DNA of 64,000 nucleotides from Mytilus galloprovincialis. Its lineage: Eukaryota; Mollusca; Bivalvia; Mytilida; Mytilidae. The notes under the pieces are model-generated. The model made no database searches. It saw nothing but the letters and a program-made list of their open reading frames with translations, and was not told the DNA's origin. This document shows positions 62,891 to 64,000 of the stretch, piece after piece; positions within the stretch are counted from its first letter, which is position 1; every line of letters begins with the position of its first letter. Location of the stretch: the NCBI RefSeq assembly GCF_965363235.1, contig NC_134849.1, positions 52,212,122-52,276,121 on the forward strand, given 5' to 3'. The translations under genes and the position numbers were made by a program.

Positions 62891-64000
62891 TTTCTAGAAG
62901 TTTGGTATTTTTTTTATTTATTTTACTTTTTATTTGCCAACAAGACATGTACCATGAACGTATGATGAAAATAACATTTTTTTTTAAATATAGTTATCTT
63001 TCTTTACCAATCAGTCATAAAGAGATACCTCAGTTCTGTGATAATAAACGACCATCCGGTCACAAAGTTCGGGTGACCCTTCAGTTCTATTCCAGTCTGT
63101 TGCTACTAGTAATTATTAATTGGTATATATTTATATGTACAAATGTATGTTATTGACACCAAGCGAAGTATGGTAACATGGGGGGATGTAGCAAAACGAT
63201 ACGTAGAATATTAGATATTTATTTGCCAAGACCGAATAAACATTTGCAATTTCCATCTACACAATGAGCCTGGTGACGGTCCCTACATTTAACTCTTGTG
63301 GAACATTCTGAGGCGCTGGAACATGCTTAAAAGAGAAAAACAAAACGATGTGGTTAGGTTAAGTTATTTGTTTAAAGATAGAGGCACTGAAACATGTTAA
63401 AACAATAATACTAAACGATGCATTTAGGTTAAGTCACTTGTTTAACGATAAAATTAAAGGGCCTTTCATTAAACCTGTAACAACTTATCAACTAGGTAAC
63501 TTAAGTTTTTTTTTTATATATTTGAATTATATACAATATACAATATACAAGTTGATAGTAATTGGACGGCCGAATAACAATATAATTATTCTACAAAATA
63601 TCTGTAACTGAGTTCTGGACCTAATTCCATGCTTGTATGACTGATTGATTTATTTGTGGCTATTTTACGTTAGTGACAATAGAAATTAAGTGCAAGATCG
63701 GTTCGTCATGATAATTGGTAGGAAATTGGCACTGTGTTGTACAATTAGAAACCGCGGGTAAAAATATATCGATTAAGGACAGAACAAAATTTCTTCAACA
63801 CTCAACCAATATGTAATCTACTGATCCATCAAAGAGTTATAGTAACGTTTTTAGTAACGCAATAAGAGGGTGGCACTTACATAAAATGTACCCTTTATGG
63901 TGTAGCGAATGTAACGTCCCCATTCCTACCGGCCGTGTCTATGTATTTATACACTTTTTCACTGTCGGACGGTGGACGGTAACGGATGACAACATTTTCA
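62891..64000. other. Intergenic, one weak local duplication
   Basis: 'AAACGATG..TTAGGTTAAGT' occurs at about 63,342 and 63,413. No gene is supported before the window ends. Confidence 0.4.

Overview
The window looks like a stretch of bivalve mollusc genome, most likely a mussel (Mytilus or a close relative). It is AT-rich, gene-poor and packed with dispersed repeats of a type I associate with mussels: the short repeat carrying GACGAAACGCGCG, the family ending near CACACCACATCTTC, the GTGGCGGATCC repeat and the TTCGCG-rich MITE. The species is inferred from repeat recognition, not from a search.

Layout. 0-6.5 kb holds repeats only, including a 1.6 kb composite repeat (2.09-3.72 kb). 6.55-14.33 kb is a nearly whole APE-type LINE (LINE A): an SGNH-hydrolase-like frame, a 5' set of three direct repeats, an ORF1 with a PHD finger (one internal stop), a 1151-residue endonuclease/reverse transcriptase, and a 3' hairpin plus GAA tail. 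15.4-17.5 kb has two more copies of the composite repeat. 18-26 kb is mostly unrecognised intergenic DNA. 26.2-27.7 kb is a decayed Tc1-type DNA transposon. 28-36 kb has retrozyme-like hammerhead repeats, a perfect-ended MITE and minisatellites. 36.6-42.6 kb is a tandem array of a unit of about 0.95 kb, hit by later insertions that can be read from the neighbouring empty copies. The largest is LINE B (42,576-47,337), a Tx1-like LINE with an intact 1266-residue ORF2, poly(A) tail and 15-bp target-site duplication. 52.5-54.2 kb is a tandem array of units of about 352 bp, each with a hammerhead ribozyme.

The only host gene I can support well is a seven-transmembrane receptor (about 55.08-59.62 kb, + strand). 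Four exons join in frame to 371 residues. The start codon lies in an upstream exon I could not find. The receptor is rhodopsin-like but has lost or altered the usual signature residues (D2.50, DRY, CWxP, NPxxY). Its introns and 3' flank carry a TTAA-flanked MITE, a 100-bp tandem duplication abutting a splice acceptor, and a hammerhead repeat fragment. Two further short open stretches (25.46 and 62.05 kb) sit behind splice-acceptor-like sites and may be exons of unknown genes.

The most interesting signal is the hammerhead system. Ten or eleven copies of the same 44-nt motif occur on both strands, several with a complete catalytic core, GUC cleavage site, six-pair stem I and a palindromic stem III that can only pair between two molecules. 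The long form also carries a conserved UUCG tetraloop hairpin. Short hammerheads working as dimers are known from Penelope-like elements and animal retrozymes, so the motif itself is not new, but this locus shows array, single-copy, inverted and truncated forms together. I saw no LTR, capsid or envelope element, no tRNA or rRNA gene and no CRISPR array.
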